This document shows, in pieces, positions 1 through 9,533 of a DNA stretch of 64,000 nucleotides (positions are counted from its first letter, which is position 1; each line of letters begins with the position of its first letter). The position numbers were made by a program, and so were the translations under genes. Origin of the DNA: Pseudomonas sp. S35 (lineage in GTDB: Bacteria > Pseudomonadota > Gammaproteobacteria > Pseudomonadales > Pseudomonadaceae); NCBI RefSeq assembly GCF_009866765.1, contig NZ_CP019431.1, positions 1,798,001 through 1,862,000 of the forward strand, written 5' to 3'. The notes below the pieces were generated by a model. The model was not told where the DNA came from and searched no databases. It saw only the letters and a list, made by a program, of their open reading frames with translations.

Positions 1-932
1 GCCTGACCGACGCGCACGGTGACGGCCATGCTCAGGGAGTAGGGAATCATGAACACCAGCGAGCTGACGTTCAGCGCGATCTGATGCCCGGACACCACCG
101 TGGCGCCCAGGCTGCCGAGTAGCAGGGCGATCACGGCAAAAATGCTCGATTCGGCAAAGATCGCGACACCAATCGGCAGGCCAATCCCCAATATGCGCTT
201 GATCACCGCCCATTGTGGCCAGTCAAAACGCTTGAACAATTCACTGCTCTGATAGGCCGGGCCCCAGCGCGTCCAGACCGCCAGGCCGAGCATCATCACC
301 CACATCGCAATGGCCGTGGCCCAACCGCAGCCCACGCCGCCCATGGCCGGCACGCCAAAGTGGCCGTAGATGAAGATGTAGTTCAGCGGGATATTCAGCG
401 CCAGGCCGACCAGGCCCATGACCATGCTCGGCCGCGTGCGGCCCAGGCCATCGCTGAAGCAACGCAGCACGTAATACAGCGCAATCGCCGGCATTCCGGC
501 GGCGATGCCGTGCAAGTAACCCATGGACGGTTCGATCAGGTCCGGTTCGACCTTCATGGCATGCAGGATCGGTTCGGCGCACAGCAGCAGCAATCCGCCG
601 ATGACCCCCACGACCACCGCCAGCCACAACGCCTGGCGTACCAGCGGGCCGATTTCGCTGAACGTGCCGGCACCGTAGCGCTGAGCGACTTTGGGCGTGG
701 TGGCCAGTAGCGTGCCGCTCATCAGCAGGTACACGGGAATCCAGATCGAATTGCCCAGGCCCACCGCCGCCAGATCCTGGGGGCTGACTCGGCCGGCCAT
801 CACCGCGTCGACAAAGCTCATGGCGGTGGTCGCCAGTTGGCCGATCATGATCGGCAGGGCGAGTGTCAGCAGGTCGCGCACTTCCCGGCTGATGCGGGCG
901 GGGCGGGTGAGGGCAGCGGTGGCAGTGTTCAC
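1..932 (-). CDS. MATE family multidrug efflux transporter (3' end off the window)
   Basis: This is a multidrug and toxic-compound extrusion exporter of the inner membrane, expected to expel cationic drugs in exchange for Na+ or H+. Translating the minus strand gives a polytopic protein of about 310 residues that runs off the left edge, so the C-terminal third is missing. It begins near MNTATAALTRPARISREV, followed by a hydrophobic helix with LPIMIGQLATTAMSFVD, the typical first MATE helix. Later come GHQIALNVSSLVFMIPYSLS and SMAVTVRVGQ, a hallmark MATE stretch. The likely start is GTG at 932; no ATG start fits upstream. The gene is transcribed away from the REP-rich spacer. The family call is firm, but the substrate is unknown. 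Confidence 0.88.
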   Translation of the reverse strand, partial: MNTATAALTRPARISREVRDLLTLALPIMIGQLATTAMSFVDAVMAGRVSPQDLAAVGLGNSIWIPVYLLMSGTLLATTPKVAQRYGAGTFSEIGPLVRQALWLAVVVGVIGGLLLLCAEPILHAMKVEPDLIEPSMGYLHGIAAGMPAIALYYVLRCFSDGLGRTRPSMVMGLVGLALNIPLNYIFIYGHFGVPAMGGVGCGWATAIAMWVMMLGLAVWTRWGPAYQSSELFKRFDWPQWAVIKRILGIGLPIGVAIFAESSIFAVIALLLGSLGATVVSGHQIALNVSSLVFMIPYSLSMAVTVRVGQ

Positions 933-1093
933 GTACAGGTGTCCAATAGAGGAGCGCAAGGACGGCGGATTCTACGCCTTGACGCAGTGGTCAGGAAAAA
1001 ACCTGTGTTGGGGATTTGTAAGCGACCTGCCAGGCCACCGCATAGCCATTGTGGGAGGGCCTTGCCCCCGATGAAACTCTTAAAGGCTGACAC

Positions 1094-1735
1094 ATAACTC
1101 TGTAGTGAGCGGGCTTGCCCCGCGCTGGGCTGCGAAGCGGCCCCCCAAACTGGCACTCAGCGGCGACCTTGTTGGGGCTGCTGCGCAGCCCAGCGCGGGG
1201 CAAGCCCGCTTACCACAACAGCCCATTTGCCATCGACTCAGCATCCACGGGAAGTTGTGTAGGCCTCCAAGCCCCGATGAGCATCGGTGTCTACATAACT
1301 CTGTAGTGAGCGGGCTTGCCCCGCGCTGGGCTGCGCAGCGGCCCCCAAACGCTCACCTCGATTGGTTCTGGCACTCAGCGGTGACCTTGTTGGGGCTGCT
1401 GCGCAGCCCAGCGCGGGGCAAGCCCGCTCACCACAACAGCCCATTTGCCATCGACTCAGCATCCACGGGAAGTTGTTTAGGCCCCCATGCCCCGATGAGC
1501 ATCGGTATCTACACAACTCTCAAAAGCTCATACATAACTCTGTGGTGAGCGGGCTTGCCCCGCGCTGGGCTGCGAAGCGGCCCCCAAACGTTCACTTCGA
1601 TTGATTCTGGCACTCAGCGGCGACCTTGTTGGGGCTGCTGCGCAGCCCAGCGCGGGGCAAGCCCGCTCACCACAACAGCCCATTTGCCATCGATTCAGCA
1701 TCCACAGGAAGTTGTGTAGGCCCCCATGCCCCGAT
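1094..1735. repeat. Three tandem REP-doublet units (BIME-like array)
   Basis: Three near-identical units begin at about 1094, 1295 and 1534, so the periods are about 201 and 239 bp. Each has a REP (core GTGAGCGGGCTTGCCCCGCG, then CTGGGCTGCGAAGCGG), a short spacer, and the inverted REP (CGCGGGGCAAGCCCGCTCAC). A shared tail follows with CATTTGCCATCGACTCAGCA and AAGTTGT. The period difference comes from extra spacer in unit 2 and about 13 bp at the junction with unit 3. Short ORFs here (for example 1105-1548) follow the repeat and are not genes. REP pairs of this kind are non-autonomous elements mobilised by RAYT transposases; no RAYT gene lies in the window. Confidence 0.9.
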
Positions 1736-1800
1736 TGCAGTGTGTCAGCCAACTAGCTCGTGACTGACATACTGCAATCGGGGGCAAGCCCCTCCCACAT
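1725..1800. repeat. Second-type REP inverted pair before pdxB
   Basis: CCCCGATTGCAGT near 1731 and ACTGCAATCGGGG near 1772 form an inverted pair. The right arm ends in GGGGCAAGCCCCTCCCACAT, the commonest REP of fluorescent pseudomonads. A single related copy (GTGGGAGGGCCTTGCCCCCG) lies at about 1051-1075. Together with the array at 1094-1735 they fill the whole spacer between the MATE gene and pdxB. I see nothing else in this 0.9-kb stretch. Confidence 0.8.
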
Positions 1801-1848
1801 TGAATCCGCACAAGCCTGTACACTGCGGGTCCGCCAAAGGAGCCTGCC

Positions 1849-2991
1849 ATGCTGATTGTTGCCGACGAAAATATCCCGCTGCTCGATGCCTTCTTCCAAG
1901 GGTTTGGTGAGATTCGCCGAGTGCCTGGCCGTTCCCTGGACCGCGCCACGGTCGAGCAGGCCGACGTGCTATTGGTGCGCTCGGTGACCAACGTCAACCG
2001 CGCGCTGCTGGAAGGCTCAAAGGTGCGTTTTGTCGGCACCTGCACCATCGGCACCGACCATTTGGACCTCGACTACTTCAAGCAGGCCGGCATCCAGTGG
2101 TCCAGCGCCCCTGGCTGCAATGCGCGTGGCGTGGTGGATTACGTGCTGGGCAGCCTGCAGACCCTGGCCGAGATCGAAGGCGCCGACCTCAATCAGCGTA
2201 CCTACGGCATCGTCGGCGCCGGTGAGGTGGGCGGGCGCTTGGTCAAGGTGCTCAAGGGCCTGGGCTGGAACGTGCTGGTGTGCGACCCGCCCCGGCAGAT
2301 CGCCGAAGACGGCGACTATGTGAGCCTGGCGCAGATCATCGAGCAGTGCGACGTGATCAGCCTGCACACGCCACTGACCAAGTCCGGTAATGGCTCCACT
2401 TGGCATTTGTTCGACCGCCAACGCCTGGAGCAGCTCAAGCCCGGCACTTGGCTGATCAACGCCAGCCGTGGCCCGGTGGTGGACAACGCCGCCCTGCGCG
2501 AAGTGTTGCTGGCGCGCGAAGACCTGCAAGCGGTGCTGGATGTGTGGGAAGGCGAGCCTGAGGTGGATGTGGACCTGGCTGACCTGTGCGTGCTGGCCAC
2601 ACCGCATATCGCCGGTTACAGCCTTGAGGGCCGGCAGCGCGGCACGGCGCAGATCTACCAGGCGTTCTGTGCACACCTGGGCCAGGAACCGAGTATCCAC
2701 TTGAGCGAGCTCTTGCCGCCACTGTGGTTGGCTGAAGTGCACTTGAATGCCTCGACCGACCCAGCCTGGGCGCTGGCGACCTTGTGCCGCAGCGTGTACG
2801 ACCCGCGCCGCGATGACGCGGATTTGCGTCGCAGCCTGGTGGGCACTGTGGAAGAACAGCGCAAGGCGTTCGACCTGCTGCGCAAGCACTACCCGGAGCG
2901 TCGTGAGATTGATGGCTTGAATGTGCGCATCAACGGGGAATCGGCGGCGTTGTCGAAGATCGTGTCCGCACTGGGCGCGGCGGCAGTTTAA
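1849..2991 (+). CDS. pdxB: Erythronate-4-phosphate dehydrogenase
   Basis: PdxB oxidises 4-phospho-D-erythronate to 2-oxo-3-hydroxy-4-phosphobutanoate, the second step of the DXP-independent pyridoxal-phosphate pathway, in the cytosol. The 380-residue product begins [16 protein letters not shown], as the family does, and has the usual full length. The NAD-binding Rossmann motif [16 protein letters not shown] lies around residues 120-135. The catalytic region of D-2-hydroxyacid dehydrogenases follows, with [10 protein letters not shown], a [10 protein letters not shown] block and TPHIAGYS carrying the active-site His. The C-terminal PdxB dimerisation domain is present. The ATG at 1849 has AAAGGAG upstream. 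The gene stands alone between the REP-rich spacer and a converging small gene. Confidence 0.97.
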   Translation: MLIVADENIPLLDAFFQGFGEIRRVPGRSLDRATVEQADVLLVRSVTNVNRALLEGSKVRFVGTCTIGTDHLDLDYFKQAGIQWSSAPGCNARGVVDYVLGSLQTLAEIEGADLNQRTYGIVGAGEVGGRLVKVLKGLGWNVLVCDPPRQIAEDGDYVSLAQIIEQCDVISLHTPLTKSGNGSTWHLFDRQRLEQLKPGTWLINASRGPVVDNAALREVLLAREDLQAVLDVWEGEPEVDVDLADLCVLATPHIAGYSLEGRQRGTAQIYQAFCAHLGQEPSIHLSELLPPLWLAEVHLNASTDPAWALATLCRSVYDPRRDDADLRRSLVGTVEEQRKAFDLLRKHYPERREIDGLNVRINGESAALSKIVSALGAAAV

Positions 2992-2997
2992 ACGCCG

Positions 2998-3026
2998 ATA
3001 AAAAACCCGGCCATCGAGGCCGGGTC
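2998..3026 (-). terminator. Intrinsic terminator between pdxB and the converging small gene
   Basis: An 8-bp stem, ACCCGGCC/GGCCGGGT, encloses ATCGA. Read on the minus strand it is followed by a run of Ts, so it best fits the end of the small gene at 3045-3218. It may also stop pdxB transcripts. Confidence 0.75.
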
Positions 3027-3044
3027 TGAAAGAGCATGGGCGCT

Positions 3045-3218
3045 TCAGCCTTGCTGGGCAGGCTTGACCAATTTTTCTTCCAGTTCGCGGCACGCTTGCT
3101 GGATCATCTCTTCGGTAATCTGCACCTCGTGGCCTTGGGCGTCGATGACGGAGCAAGGCAACTGCTGGGGTTGGCGGATCACTTCAATCTTGGCATCGCT
3201 GCTGTTTTGCAAGGTCAT
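3045..3218 (-). CDS. Small conserved Pseudomonas protein (PA1571-like)
   Basis: A 57-residue cytosolic protein of unknown function, MTLQNSSDAKIEVIRQPQQL and onward. It resembles a short family that I recall as PA1571-like in Pseudomonas; that identification is from memory. It has no transmembrane segment or cysteine, and its second half is acidic and helical (ITEEMIQQACRELEEKL). I chose ATG 3218 over the in-frame ATG at 3233 because GAGGAG sits seven bases before it, whereas the longer form would place that site inside the gene. It converges on pdxB and shares the hairpin at 2998-3026. Confidence 0.7.
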   Translation of the reverse strand: MTLQNSSDAKIEVIRQPQQLPCSVIDAQGHEVQITEEMIQQACRELEEKLVKPAQQG

Positions 3219-3473
3219 GGCCTGTCTCCTCATCAGGTTGTGTACCTACTGTAAAACCCCCGCGTGACCGCGCTGTTACAACTCCCTGCACGACCACCGG
3301 TTCGAATACTCAGTCCACCAGAAACGGCCGCCGATTTCCAGCCACGCTTTAGACCGATAGCCTCTAGGGGCGAGTATCGGCGGGCATAATTAACCTGACT
3401 CATTGTTATTCAGCCAAGTTCCCCCAATGTAAGGGGGTAGGTACCAATCCCTTCTTGATCAGGTGACGCCCTC

Positions 3474-5246
3474 ATGTTCTCTGCCCGTCAACGCCGTGCG
3501 ATTCGCTTGGCCAGCCGCTTTATCGCGCCCTATCGCTGGCAAGCGTTGGGCGCGTTGTTGGCGCTGATCGTCACGGCCGGCATCACGTTATCCATGGGGC
3601 AGGGCATTCGTCTGCTGGTCGACCAGGGGTTCATGACCCAGTCGCCACACCTGCTCAACCAGTCCATTGGCCTGTTCATGCTGCTGGTAGTGGGCCTGGC
3701 GGTGGGTACCTTTGCGCGGTTTTACCTGGTGTCCTGGATCGGCGAGCGGGTGGTGGCGGATATTCGTCGGCAGGTGTTCAACCACCTGATCTACCTGCAC
3801 CCCGGCTTCTACGAGAACAACCGTAGCTCGGAAATCCAGTCGCGGTTGACCACTGACACCACCTTGCTGCAATCGGTGATCGGCTCGTCGCTGTCGCTGT
3901 TCCTGCGCAATGCCTTGATGGTGATCGGCGGCATTGTGCTGCTGTTCGTCACCAACCCCAAGCTCACCAGCATCGTGGTGGTGGCGCTGCCGTTGGTGCT
4001 GGCGCCGATCCTGATTTTCGGCCGCCGCGTGCGCAGCCTGTCGCGCCTGAGCCAGGACCGCATTGCCGATGTGGGCAGCTATGTGTCCGAGACCCTCGGC
4101 CAGATCAAGACCGTGCAGGCCTACAACCATCAGGTTCAGGATGAGCAGCGCTTTGCCATAACCGTCGAGGACGCTTTTGCCACGGCGCGTAAACGCATCG
4201 CTCAGCGTGCCTGGCTGATTACCCTGGTGATCATGCTGGTGCTCGGCGCGGTAGGCGTGATGCTGTGGGTGGGCGGCATGGACGTGATCAGCGGGCGCAT
4301 TTCCGGCGGCGAACTGGCGGCATTTGTGTTCTACAGCCTGATCGTCGGCAGCGCCGTGGGTACGTTGAGTGAAGTGCTGGGGGAGTTGCAGCGGGCTGCG
4401 GGTGCAGCCGAACGGATCGCAGAGCTGTTGCAGTCAACGAACGAAATCCAGGCGCCTGCTACCGATGCGGTGAAATTACCGGAGCGGGTCAGTGGCGGCA
4501 TGGAGCTGCAGGAGCTGCGTTTTTCCTACCCGTCACGGCCAGACAGCTACGCCATTGATGGCCTGAACCTGACCATCAACCCTGGTGAAACCCTGGCGTT
4601 GGTGGGGCCGTCCGGTGCTGGCAAATCGACGATTTTCGACCTGCTGTTGCGCTTCTATGATCCTCAGCACGGCCGCATCCTGCTCGAAGGCCATTCGCTG
4701 ACCGAACTCGACCCTCTGGACCTGCGCCGTCACTTCGCCCTAGTGTCCCAGAGCCCGGCGCTGTTTTTTGGCAGCGTCGAGGAAAACATCCGCTACGGCA
4801 ACCCGAGCGCGACAACCGCCCAGGTCGAAGCTGCCGCGCGTATCGCCCACGCCCACGATTTCATCCTGCAAATGCCCAACGGCTATCAGACCCATTTGGG
4901 CGATGGTGGGATGGGCCTCTCCGGCGGGCAACGGCAACGCCTGGCGATTGCTCGCGCATTGCTGGTGGACGCGCCGATCCTGCTGCTGGACGAGGCCACC
5001 AGCGCTTTGGATGCCCAGAGTGAACACCTGATCCAGCAGGCGCTGCCGCAGTTGATGAAGGGGCGCACCACGTTGGTCATCGCCCATCGCCTGGCCACGG
5101 TGAAGAACGCCGATCGGATTGCGGTGATGGACCAAGGCAAGTTGGTGGCAGTGGGCACGCATCAGCAGTTGATTGCGAGCAACCCGCTGTATGCGCGGTT
5201 GGCGGCGTTGCAGTTCAGTGATGGGGATGAGCAGCTTCAACACTGA
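3474..5246 (+). CDS. ABC exporter, fused membrane and ATPase domains (MsbA-like)
   Basis: A half-size ABC exporter of the ABCB/MsbA type in the inner membrane, probably exporting lipids or drugs as a homodimer. The 590-residue protein has an N-terminal six-helix membrane domain (about residues 20-310; helices are visible at LGALLALIVTAGITL, LFMLLVVGLAVGTF and ITLVIMLVLGAVGVML). The ATPase domain follows, with Walker A GPSGAGKST, signature LSGGQRQR, Walker B ILLLDEATSALD and the H-loop IAHRLAT. AGGTGA lies upstream of ATG 3474. It is a single gene that converges on slt across a perfect palindrome. Essential msbA normally lies beside lpxK, which is absent here, so I do not assign that name. The substrate is unknown. 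Confidence 0.93.
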   Translation: MFSARQRRAIRLASRFIAPYRWQALGALLALIVTAGITLSMGQGIRLLVDQGFMTQSPHLLNQSIGLFMLLVVGLAVGTFARFYLVSWIGERVVADIRRQVFNHLIYLHPGFYENNRSSEIQSRLTTDTTLLQSVIGSSLSLFLRNALMVIGGIVLLFVTNPKLTSIVVVALPLVLAPILIFGRRVRSLSRLSQDRIADVGSYVSETLGQIKTVQAYNHQVQDEQRFAITVEDAFATARKRIAQRAWLITLVIMLVLGAVGVMLWVGGMDVISGRISGGELAAFVFYSLIVGSAVGTLSEVLGELQRAAGAAERIAELLQSTNEIQAPATDAVKLPERVSGGMELQELRFSYPSRPDSYAIDGLNLTINPGETLALVGPSGAGKSTIFDLLLRFYDPQHGRILLEGHSLTELDPLDLRRHFALVSQSPALFFGSVEENIRYGNPSATTAQVEAAARIAHAHDFILQMPNGYQTHLGDGGMGLSGGQRQRLAIARALLVDAPILLLDEATSALDAQSEHLIQQALPQLMKGRTTLVIAHRLATVKNADRIAVMDQGKLVAVGTHQQLIASNPLYARLAALQFSDGDEQLQH

Positions 5247-5248
5247 CC

Positions 5249-5278
5249 TGTGGTGAGCGAGCAAGCTCGCTCACCACA
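5249..5278. repeat. Perfect palindrome between convergent genes
   Basis: TGTGGTGAGCGAG and CTCGCTCACCACA form a near-perfect hairpin of the REP class, three bases after the ABC exporter stop and 14 bases from the slt stop. It lacks a T run but is well placed to protect or end both transcripts. Confidence 0.75.
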
Positions 5279-5291
5279 AGGATGTGGTGTG

Positions 5292-7220
5292 TCATTGATC
5301 GTCAAAATACCGCTCATGCCAATCCACCAGCGGCTGTGGCGAATTGAGCTTCTGCCCGTAGATCACCGAATAAGACAGCACGTTCTGCACGTACTGGCGG
5401 GTTTCGTCGAACGGGATGCTCTCCACCCACACGTCGAAACTCAGGTGATCGGCGCCGCGCAGCCACTGGCGTACGCGACCCGGCCCCGCGTTGTAAGCGG
5501 CGGAGGCGAGTACGCGGTTGCCGTTGAACTGGCTGTGCACTTGGCTCAGGTAAGCGGCGCCGAGTTGGATGTTCTTGTCCGGGTCCAGCACCTGGGCCGG
5601 GGAGGCCAGGGGAATGCTGAACTTGCGCGCGGTTTCCTTGGCGGTGCCGGGCATCAGTTGCATCAGGCCGCTGGCGCCGACGCCTGAGCGGGCATCGTCC
5701 ATAAAGGCGCTTTCCTGGCGGGTGATGGCAAATACCCAGCTCGAATGCAGGCCGCGCACCTTGGCCTCACGCACCAGCGTGTCGCGGTGGGCCATTGGGA
5801 AGCGGATGTCCAGGTCGTCCCAATACTGCGCCTGGCTGATGGTGCGGATCGCCGGGAAGTACCACTTCATGTCGTAGGCCAGTTTGGCCTGGGCGACCAT
5901 CTCGTCGCGGTTGAAGTGACGGCTGACGTGGTACCACTCGCGACGGCCATCGACGATCTGGCCACGGGCGTAGAACTCCAGCGCGCGACGCACGCCTGGG
6001 GTGTTGCGCACTTTATTGACCAGCGCCTGGCTCATTACCAGCGGCTTGTTATTCAACTGGTATGGTGCCTTGGAGCGGTCGGCGGCGAGGAAACCGTAGA
6101 AATCGCGCTCGCGTGACAGGTTCTTGTACAGCACCAAGGCTTGCGGGTTCTTTGGCTCCGCCAGCTCCAGGCTGCGGGCCTGCCAGTAACGCCAGCGGTT
6201 GGTGGTGGCCAGGTCTTGTGGGAGTTTGCGCGTCAGTTGGTAGGCATCTTCCCAGCGGGCCAGGCGCAGCAGCAGGCGCAGGCGCCATTCGGAGACGGTG
6301 TTGTCGCGCAGTTCGGGGTCGTACTTGGTCATCACCTCAAGGGCGCGTGGGTCGAAGCGTTTGGCCAGGGTCAGCCCGATTTCGCGGGCAATCGACACTT
6401 TTTCGTCACGGGAGAAGTGCATGCTGCTGGCATAACCGTCGAGCAGCGCCATGGCCTTGTCCGGGTCCTGGCGGGCCAGGCGCCGCAGGCCCAGGCCCAC
6501 GGCGTCAGACATGGCCTCGGTGGCCGGCTGGAAGCGTGATGGGTCGCTGAGCATGTCGGGCTTTTGCGCCACGTCCACCATCAGGCGACCTTGGGCGCCA
6601 AGGGTCGGCAAGGTTTTGACCAAGCTGTTGGCCAGCGCGTAGTTGCGCGCTTCGGCGGCGAGTTTGGTGCGGTCCCAGATCTTCTGTTCGGTAAGTTGGC
6701 CATCCGCTGCCCACTGACCGAAGGTGGCATCACAGGCGGCAGGTTGGGATTTGCCGGTCATCCACAGCTTTTCGGCAGTCTTGTAGCCTTCGGCCTTCAG
6801 GTTGTGGGTTAGCTGGTATTGGCCGTGCAGGCAGTCCAGTTCGACGAAATTGAGCTTGCTGTCGTAGTACTTTTCAAAGGTCTGCCAGTCGCCACGCTCG
6901 GACAGCCAGCGCAACCAGCGCAGCTTCATCCAATTGGCCTGGGGCAGGTCGCCGTTTTTGGCGAGGAACTGCTCGATTTCCGGGTTGCTTGCGGTTTTCA
7001 GGCGGGCGGTCAGTTCGTCATAGGCCAGGTACGGCGTGAGCGGGTAGTCGGCCAGGGCCTGGCTGTATTGCATGTACGGGCCGCTGTCGCCCTTGGCCAG
7101 GGCGCGCTTGGCTTCATCGTAATATTGACGTTGGGTGGTGAGGTCCACGGCCTGGGCGGATTGAGCGGCGGTGGCGGAAAGAAGCAGACAAGATAAAAAG
7201 TTGAAAAGGCGACTGCGCAT
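5292..7220 (-). CDS. slt: Soluble lytic murein transglycosylase
   Basis: This periplasmic enzyme cleaves the MurNAc-GlcNAc bond of peptidoglycan and forms 1,6-anhydroMurNAc. The product has about 642 residues. A signal peptide (MRSRLFNFLSCLLLSATAAQSAQA) is followed by a long helical superhelix domain and a C-terminal lysozyme-like domain. The catalytic Glu lies in AITRQESAF, followed by SGVGASGLMQLMPGTA and AAYNAGPGRVRQWL, the family motifs. I moved the start from 7259 to ATG 7220 because only that start exposes a normal signal peptide. Upstream and divergent is uup, the same pairing I recall as PA3020/PA3019. In this group, recycling products feed NagZ, which lies further along the window. 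Confidence 0.95.
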   Translation of the reverse strand: MRSRLFNFLSCLLLSATAAQSAQAVDLTTQRQYYDEAKRALAKGDSGPYMQYSQALADYPLTPYLAYDELTARLKTASNPEIEQFLAKNGDLPQANWMKLRWLRWLSERGDWQTFEKYYDSKLNFVELDCLHGQYQLTHNLKAEGYKTAEKLWMTGKSQPAACDATFGQWAADGQLTEQKIWDRTKLAAEARNYALANSLVKTLPTLGAQGRLMVDVAQKPDMLSDPSRFQPATEAMSDAVGLGLRRLARQDPDKAMALLDGYASSMHFSRDEKVSIAREIGLTLAKRFDPRALEVMTKYDPELRDNTVSEWRLRLLLRLARWEDAYQLTRKLPQDLATTNRWRYWQARSLELAEPKNPQALVLYKNLSRERDFYGFLAADRSKAPYQLNNKPLVMSQALVNKVRNTPGVRRALEFYARGQIVDGRREWYHVSRHFNRDEMVAQAKLAYDMKWYFPAIRTISQAQYWDDLDIRFPMAHRDTLVREAKVRGLHSSWVFAITRQESAFMDDARSGVGASGLMQLMPGTAKETARKFSIPLASPAQVLDPDKNIQLGAAYLSQVHSQFNGNRVLASAAYNAGPGRVRQWLRGADHLSFDVWVESIPFDETRQYVQNVLSYSVIYGQKLNSPQPLVDWHERYFDDQ

Positions 7221-7433
7221 GAGACATCCGTGCAGAGAAATCACGACTAACGCCGGCACCGCCGACGCTGATTGCCCCTAGCTTAGCCTTTTGCCAGCGG
7301 CCGGCGAAAGCTTTGCCGGTGGCATCGTTGAAGTTCGCTGGAAATGTCCTGCAGAAGGTGCCCGTAGTAAAAATGCCGGCCGCATCCCACCCTTAACTCA
7401 GGTAGAATGCGCGCCCAGTTTTTGGAGAAGCGT

Positions 7434-9353
7434 ATGACCCTGCTCAAATTCAGCGATGTGTCCCTTGCTTTCGGCGCTATGCCGTTGTTGGACAAGGTGT
7501 CCTGGCAGATCGCCCGTGGTGAGCGGGTGTGCATCATCGGCCGCAACGGCACCGGCAAGTCCAGCATGATGAAGCTGGTCAAAGGCGACCAGAAGCCCGA
7601 CGATGGCTCTGTTTGGCGCTCCCCGGGCCTCAAGATTGGCGAATTGCCGCAAGAATTGCCGGTGGCCGACGGACGGACAGTGTTCGACGTGGTTGCCGAA
7701 GGCCTGGACGGCGTGGGCGAGTTGCTCGCGCAATACCATCACCTGGCACAGAACTGCGTGACCGAAGAAGACCTGAACAAGCTGATGCACGTTCAGCAAG
7801 ACCTCGAAGCCCGTGACGGCTGGCGCTTGCAGCAACTGGTCGACAGCACCCTGAGCCGCCTGCAACTGCCGGCCGACAAGACCCTCGCCGAATTGTCCGG
7901 CGGCTGGCGTCGTCGCGTGCTGCTGGCCCAGGCCCTGGTGTCCGAGCCGGACTTGCTGCTGCTCGACGAACCGACCAACCACCTGGATATCGGCGCCATC
8001 GCCTGGCTTGAAGAAGCCCTCAAGGAGTTCCAGGGCGCTGTGCTGTTCATCACGCACGACCGTTCCTTCCTGCAAAACCTGGCCACGCGCATCCTGGAAC
8101 TGGACCGCGGCGGCCTGATCGACTGGAACGGCGACTACGCCAGCTTCCTGGTGCACAAGGAAGCCGCGCTGGCCGCCGAAGAGACTGCCAACGCGCTGTT
8201 TGACAAAAAACTGGCCCAGGAAGAAGTCTGGATCCGCCAGGGCATCAAGGCCCGCCGCACCCGTAACGAAGGCCGTGTCCGCGCCCTCAAAGCTCTGCGT
8301 GTGGAGCGCGGCGAACGTCGCGAGCGCACCGGCAAGGCCAACATCCAGCTGGACACCGCCGACAAGTCGGGCAAGCAAGTGATGGTGCTGGAGAACGTCA
8401 GCTTCCATCACCCGGACGGCCCGTTCCTGATCAAGGACTTCTCCATGGTCCTGCAGCGCGGCGACCGTATCGGCCTGTTGGGCGCCAACGGTACCGGCAA
8501 GACCACGCTGCTCAAGCTGATGCTCAGCGGCCTGAAACCGACCAGCGGCACCGTGGAAGAGGGCACGCGTATCGACGTGGCCTACTTCGACCAGTTGCGC
8601 CATCAGTTGGATCTGGAAAAAACCGTGATCGACAACGTGGCCGAAGGCCGCGACTTTATCGACATCGACGGCCAGAGCCGCCACGTGCTCAGCTACCTGG
8701 GCGATTTCCTGTTCAGCCCGCAGCGTGCACGCACGCCGGTCAAGGCTTTGTCCGGTGGTGAGCGCGCGCGTTTGCTGCTGGCCAAGCTGTTCAGCAAGCC
8801 GGCTAACCTGCTGGTGCTCGACGAACCGACCAACGACCTCGATGTAGAAACCCTCGAACTGCTGGAAGAGGTGCTGTTGACCTTCAACGGCACTGTGCTG
8901 ATGGTCAGCCACGACCGGGCATTCCTCGACAACGTGGTTACCAGCACCCTGGTGTTCGAAGGTGAAGGCAAGGTGCGCGAGTACGTCGGTGGTTATCAGG
9001 ACTGGCTGCGCCAGGGCGGTTCGCCGCGCCTGCTGGGCGTGACCGAGAGCAAGTCCGGCAAGGCTGACTTGAACTCTGCGGTGGTGACCCCTATTGCCGC
9101 TGCTGCCCCTGTATCAGAAGCTGCTCCGGCGGCCAAGAAGAAGCTCAGTTACAAGCTGCAGCGTGAGCTGGAAGCCTTGCCGGGTGACATCGACGCCAAG
9201 GAAAAGCAGATCGCTGCGGTGGAAGCGGACATGGCTGACGCGGGTTTCTACCTGCGCCCGGCGGCGGAAACCGCCAAGGTCATCGCTTCGTTGGAGACGC
9301 TGAACCAGGAACTGGAAGTGTTGATGGAGCGTTGGGCCGAGCTGGATGCCTGA
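7434..9353 (+). CDS. uup: ABC-F ATPase Uup
   Basis: A cytosolic ABC-F protein without membrane domains. The family acts on ribosomes, and Uup also affects transposon excision and stalled-ribosome handling. The 639-residue protein has two ATPase domains: Walker A GRNGTGKSS with signature LSGGWRRRV and Walker B LLLLDEPTNHLD, then GANGTGKTT with LSGGERARL and LLVLDEPTNDLD. The inter-domain linker is Arg-rich. The C-terminus (about residues 560-639) is a charged coiled coil, which distinguishes Uup from EttA-like members. ATG 7434 has GGAGAAG just upstream, so the nine extra residues from 7407 were dropped. A strong bidirectional terminator follows. Confidence 0.93.
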   Translation: MTLLKFSDVSLAFGAMPLLDKVSWQIARGERVCIIGRNGTGKSSMMKLVKGDQKPDDGSVWRSPGLKIGELPQELPVADGRTVFDVVAEGLDGVGELLAQYHHLAQNCVTEEDLNKLMHVQQDLEARDGWRLQQLVDSTLSRLQLPADKTLAELSGGWRRRVLLAQALVSEPDLLLLDEPTNHLDIGAIAWLEEALKEFQGAVLFITHDRSFLQNLATRILELDRGGLIDWNGDYASFLVHKEAALAAEETANALFDKKLAQEEVWIRQGIKARRTRNEGRVRALKALRVERGERRERTGKANIQLDTADKSGKQVMVLENVSFHHPDGPFLIKDFSMVLQRGDRIGLLGANGTGKTTLLKLMLSGLKPTSGTVEEGTRIDVAYFDQLRHQLDLEKTVIDNVAEGRDFIDIDGQSRHVLSYLGDFLFSPQRARTPVKALSGGERARLLLAKLFSKPANLLVLDEPTNDLDVETLELLEEVLLTFNGTVLMVSHDRAFLDNVVTSTLVFEGEGKVREYVGGYQDWLRQGGSPRLLGVTESKSGKADLNSAVVTPIAAAAPVSEAAPAAKKKLSYKLQRELEALPGDIDAKEKQIAAVEADMADAGFYLRPAAETAKVIASLETLNQELEVLMERWAELDA

Positions 9354-9370
9354 GTGATGGCGGTGCATTA

Positions 9371-9407
9371 AAAAACCCGGTGTTCATCTGATGAACACCG
9401 GGTTTTT
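9371..9407. terminator. Bidirectional terminator after uup
   Basis: A 17-bp stem running from AAAAACCCGGTGTTCAT to ATGAACACCGGGTTTTT with a 3-nt loop. It has A and T runs on both sides, so it can stop transcripts in either direction. Confidence 0.92.
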
Positions 9408-9425
9408 CATATGAAGCGCGGTTCA

Positions 9426-9520
9426 AAGGTGGGAGGGGCTTGCCCCCGATAGCAGTCTGTCAGTTGATACATCTGGTGACTGATACACCGCCATCGGGGG
9501 CAAGCCCGCTCCCACATTTG
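9426..9520. repeat. REP inverted pair
   Basis: GTGGGAGGGGCTTGCCCCCG at about 9429 and the inverted CGGGGGCAAGCCCGCTCCCAC at about 9495 flank a palindromic middle (CAGTTGATACAT...GTGACTGATACA). It is the same REP type as at about 1770, 31970, 44701 and 50170. Confidence 0.85.
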
Positions 9521-9533
9521 GTTCTCATTGGCC

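Noticed and set aside
1105..1604. Overlapping ORFs of 60-147 residues on both strands, such as 1105-1548
   Set aside because: They follow the REP array, repeat the same peptide (SGLAPRWAA, QPSAGQARS) in each unit and have no ribosome binding site or conserved motif.
1094..1735. CRISPR-like periodicity
   Set aside because: The repeats are REP doublets of 200-240 bp, not 25-40 bp direct repeats with unique spacers, and no cas gene is present.
3474..5246. Calling the ABC exporter MsbA
   Set aside because: The family fits, but the lpxK-kdsB neighbours of msbA are absent, so the name is not supported.
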